DNA of 64,000 nucleotides from Methylovirgula sp. 4M-Z18 (GTDB taxonomy: Bacteria; Pseudomonadota; Alphaproteobacteria; Rhizobiales; Beijerinckiaceae). The first letter of the stretch is position 1. The number at the start of each line of letters is the position of its first letter. The DNA is taken from positions 62,001-126,000 of the forward strand of contig NZ_CP149575.1 in assembly GCF_037890675.1 (NCBI RefSeq), written 5' to 3'. The notes beneath the pieces are model-generated. The model was not told the DNA's origin and did not search any database. It worked only from the letters and a program-made list of their open reading frames with translations. This document shows, piece after piece, positions 63,890 through 64,000 of this stretch. A program made the translations under genes and the position numbers.

Positions 63890-63999
63890 CGGCCGCGCTC
63901 CTGCTCTTGGCGTTGCTCAGGCGCTCTAACCGATCTGTCCTGTTCTTTTGGTGCCTTGGGATCAAACATCTTGATCTCAGGCACCTTGCCTTCCTTCCG
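63886..63999 (-). CDS. C-terminal tail of an upstream gene (enters from the right)
   Basis: The minus-strand frame is open to the window edge and ends at 63886 with RKEGKVPEIKMFDPKAPKEQ and a Glu/Arg/Gln-rich tail, overlapping the lipoprotein start by 4 nt. Only a hydrophilic C-terminus is visible, so no function can be assigned. The overlap shows the operon begins to the right of the window. Confidence 0.55.
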   Translation of the reverse strand, partial: RKEGKVPEIKMFDPKAPKEQDRSVRAPEQRQEQERGR

Positions 64000-64000
64000 C

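Overview
The window looks like accessory DNA (a plasmid, chromid or genomic island) of an alphaproteobacterium, most likely of the order Hyphomicrobiales (Rhizobiales). This is an inference from family content: a DUF982 protein, a CIRCE/RpoH-controlled extra groESL, rhizobial-type Hsp20 genes with a ROSE-like leader, a short second FtsZ, TetR-MFP-RND modules and many IS6-family scraps. There are no rRNA or tRNA genes, no CRISPR array and no obvious origin. Many genes are cut or frameshifted exactly where mobile DNA begins, so the window is a mosaic of joined blocks.

Layout. 1-2.0 kb: EmrA/EmrB-type efflux pair (emrA enters from the left). 2.1-3.2 kb: an IS6-family element inserted in another IS6-family transposase, giving a chimeric ORF. 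3.4-9.5 kb: GlxA-type regulator, a divergent 942-aa winged-helix/ATPase regulator, a Tat-exported alpha/beta hydrolase and a dienelactone hydrolase. 10.2-10.9 kb: broken resolvase. 11.2-16.4 kb: double-domain CoA transferase, GMC oxidoreductase and a divergent LysR regulator. 16.5-19.2 kb: truncated NYN/LOTUS protein, patatin-like phospholipase and a small membrane protein. 19.2-24.1 kb: first TetR-MFP-RND efflux module. 24.4-25.0 kb: IS6 remnant carrying the decayed ends of a TniAB-type transposon.

25.1-32.7 kb: a catabolic/uptake island with a GntR regulator, a PdxA-like dehydrogenase, a polar amino-acid ABC transporter, a periplasmic beta-propeller protein and a GarR-like dehydrogenase. 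33-38.4 kb: a stress block with DUF982, groES-groEL, two hsp20 genes, a small heat-shock-associated protein and its decayed paralogue. CIRCE, RpoH-type promoters and a ROSE-type RNA thermometer can be read here. 38.8-41.3 kb: small unknown genes and debris. 41.3-44.1 kb: a complete tniA-tniB transposon whose right end is fused to a sarcosine oxidase operon (soxBDAG) with truncated soxB, frameshifted soxA and a cut kynU. 49.2-49.8 kb: ParDE with a nonsense-truncated toxin.

51.4-60.4 kb: the most intriguing block. A six-gene minus-strand run (TetR, PaaI-type thioesterase, small coiled-coil ORF, FabF-type ketoacyl-ACP synthase, tail-less FtsZ, SDR) is divergent from a second MFP-RND pump across a nested-palindrome operator. 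FabF and FtsZ are both known antibiotic targets, so target duplication plus efflux is a testable idea. 60.4-64 kb: truncated NADP oxidoreductase, small hypothetical genes, and a minus-strand lipoprotein/membrane protein/phospholipase-D nuclease operon of the kind found on conjugative plasmids.
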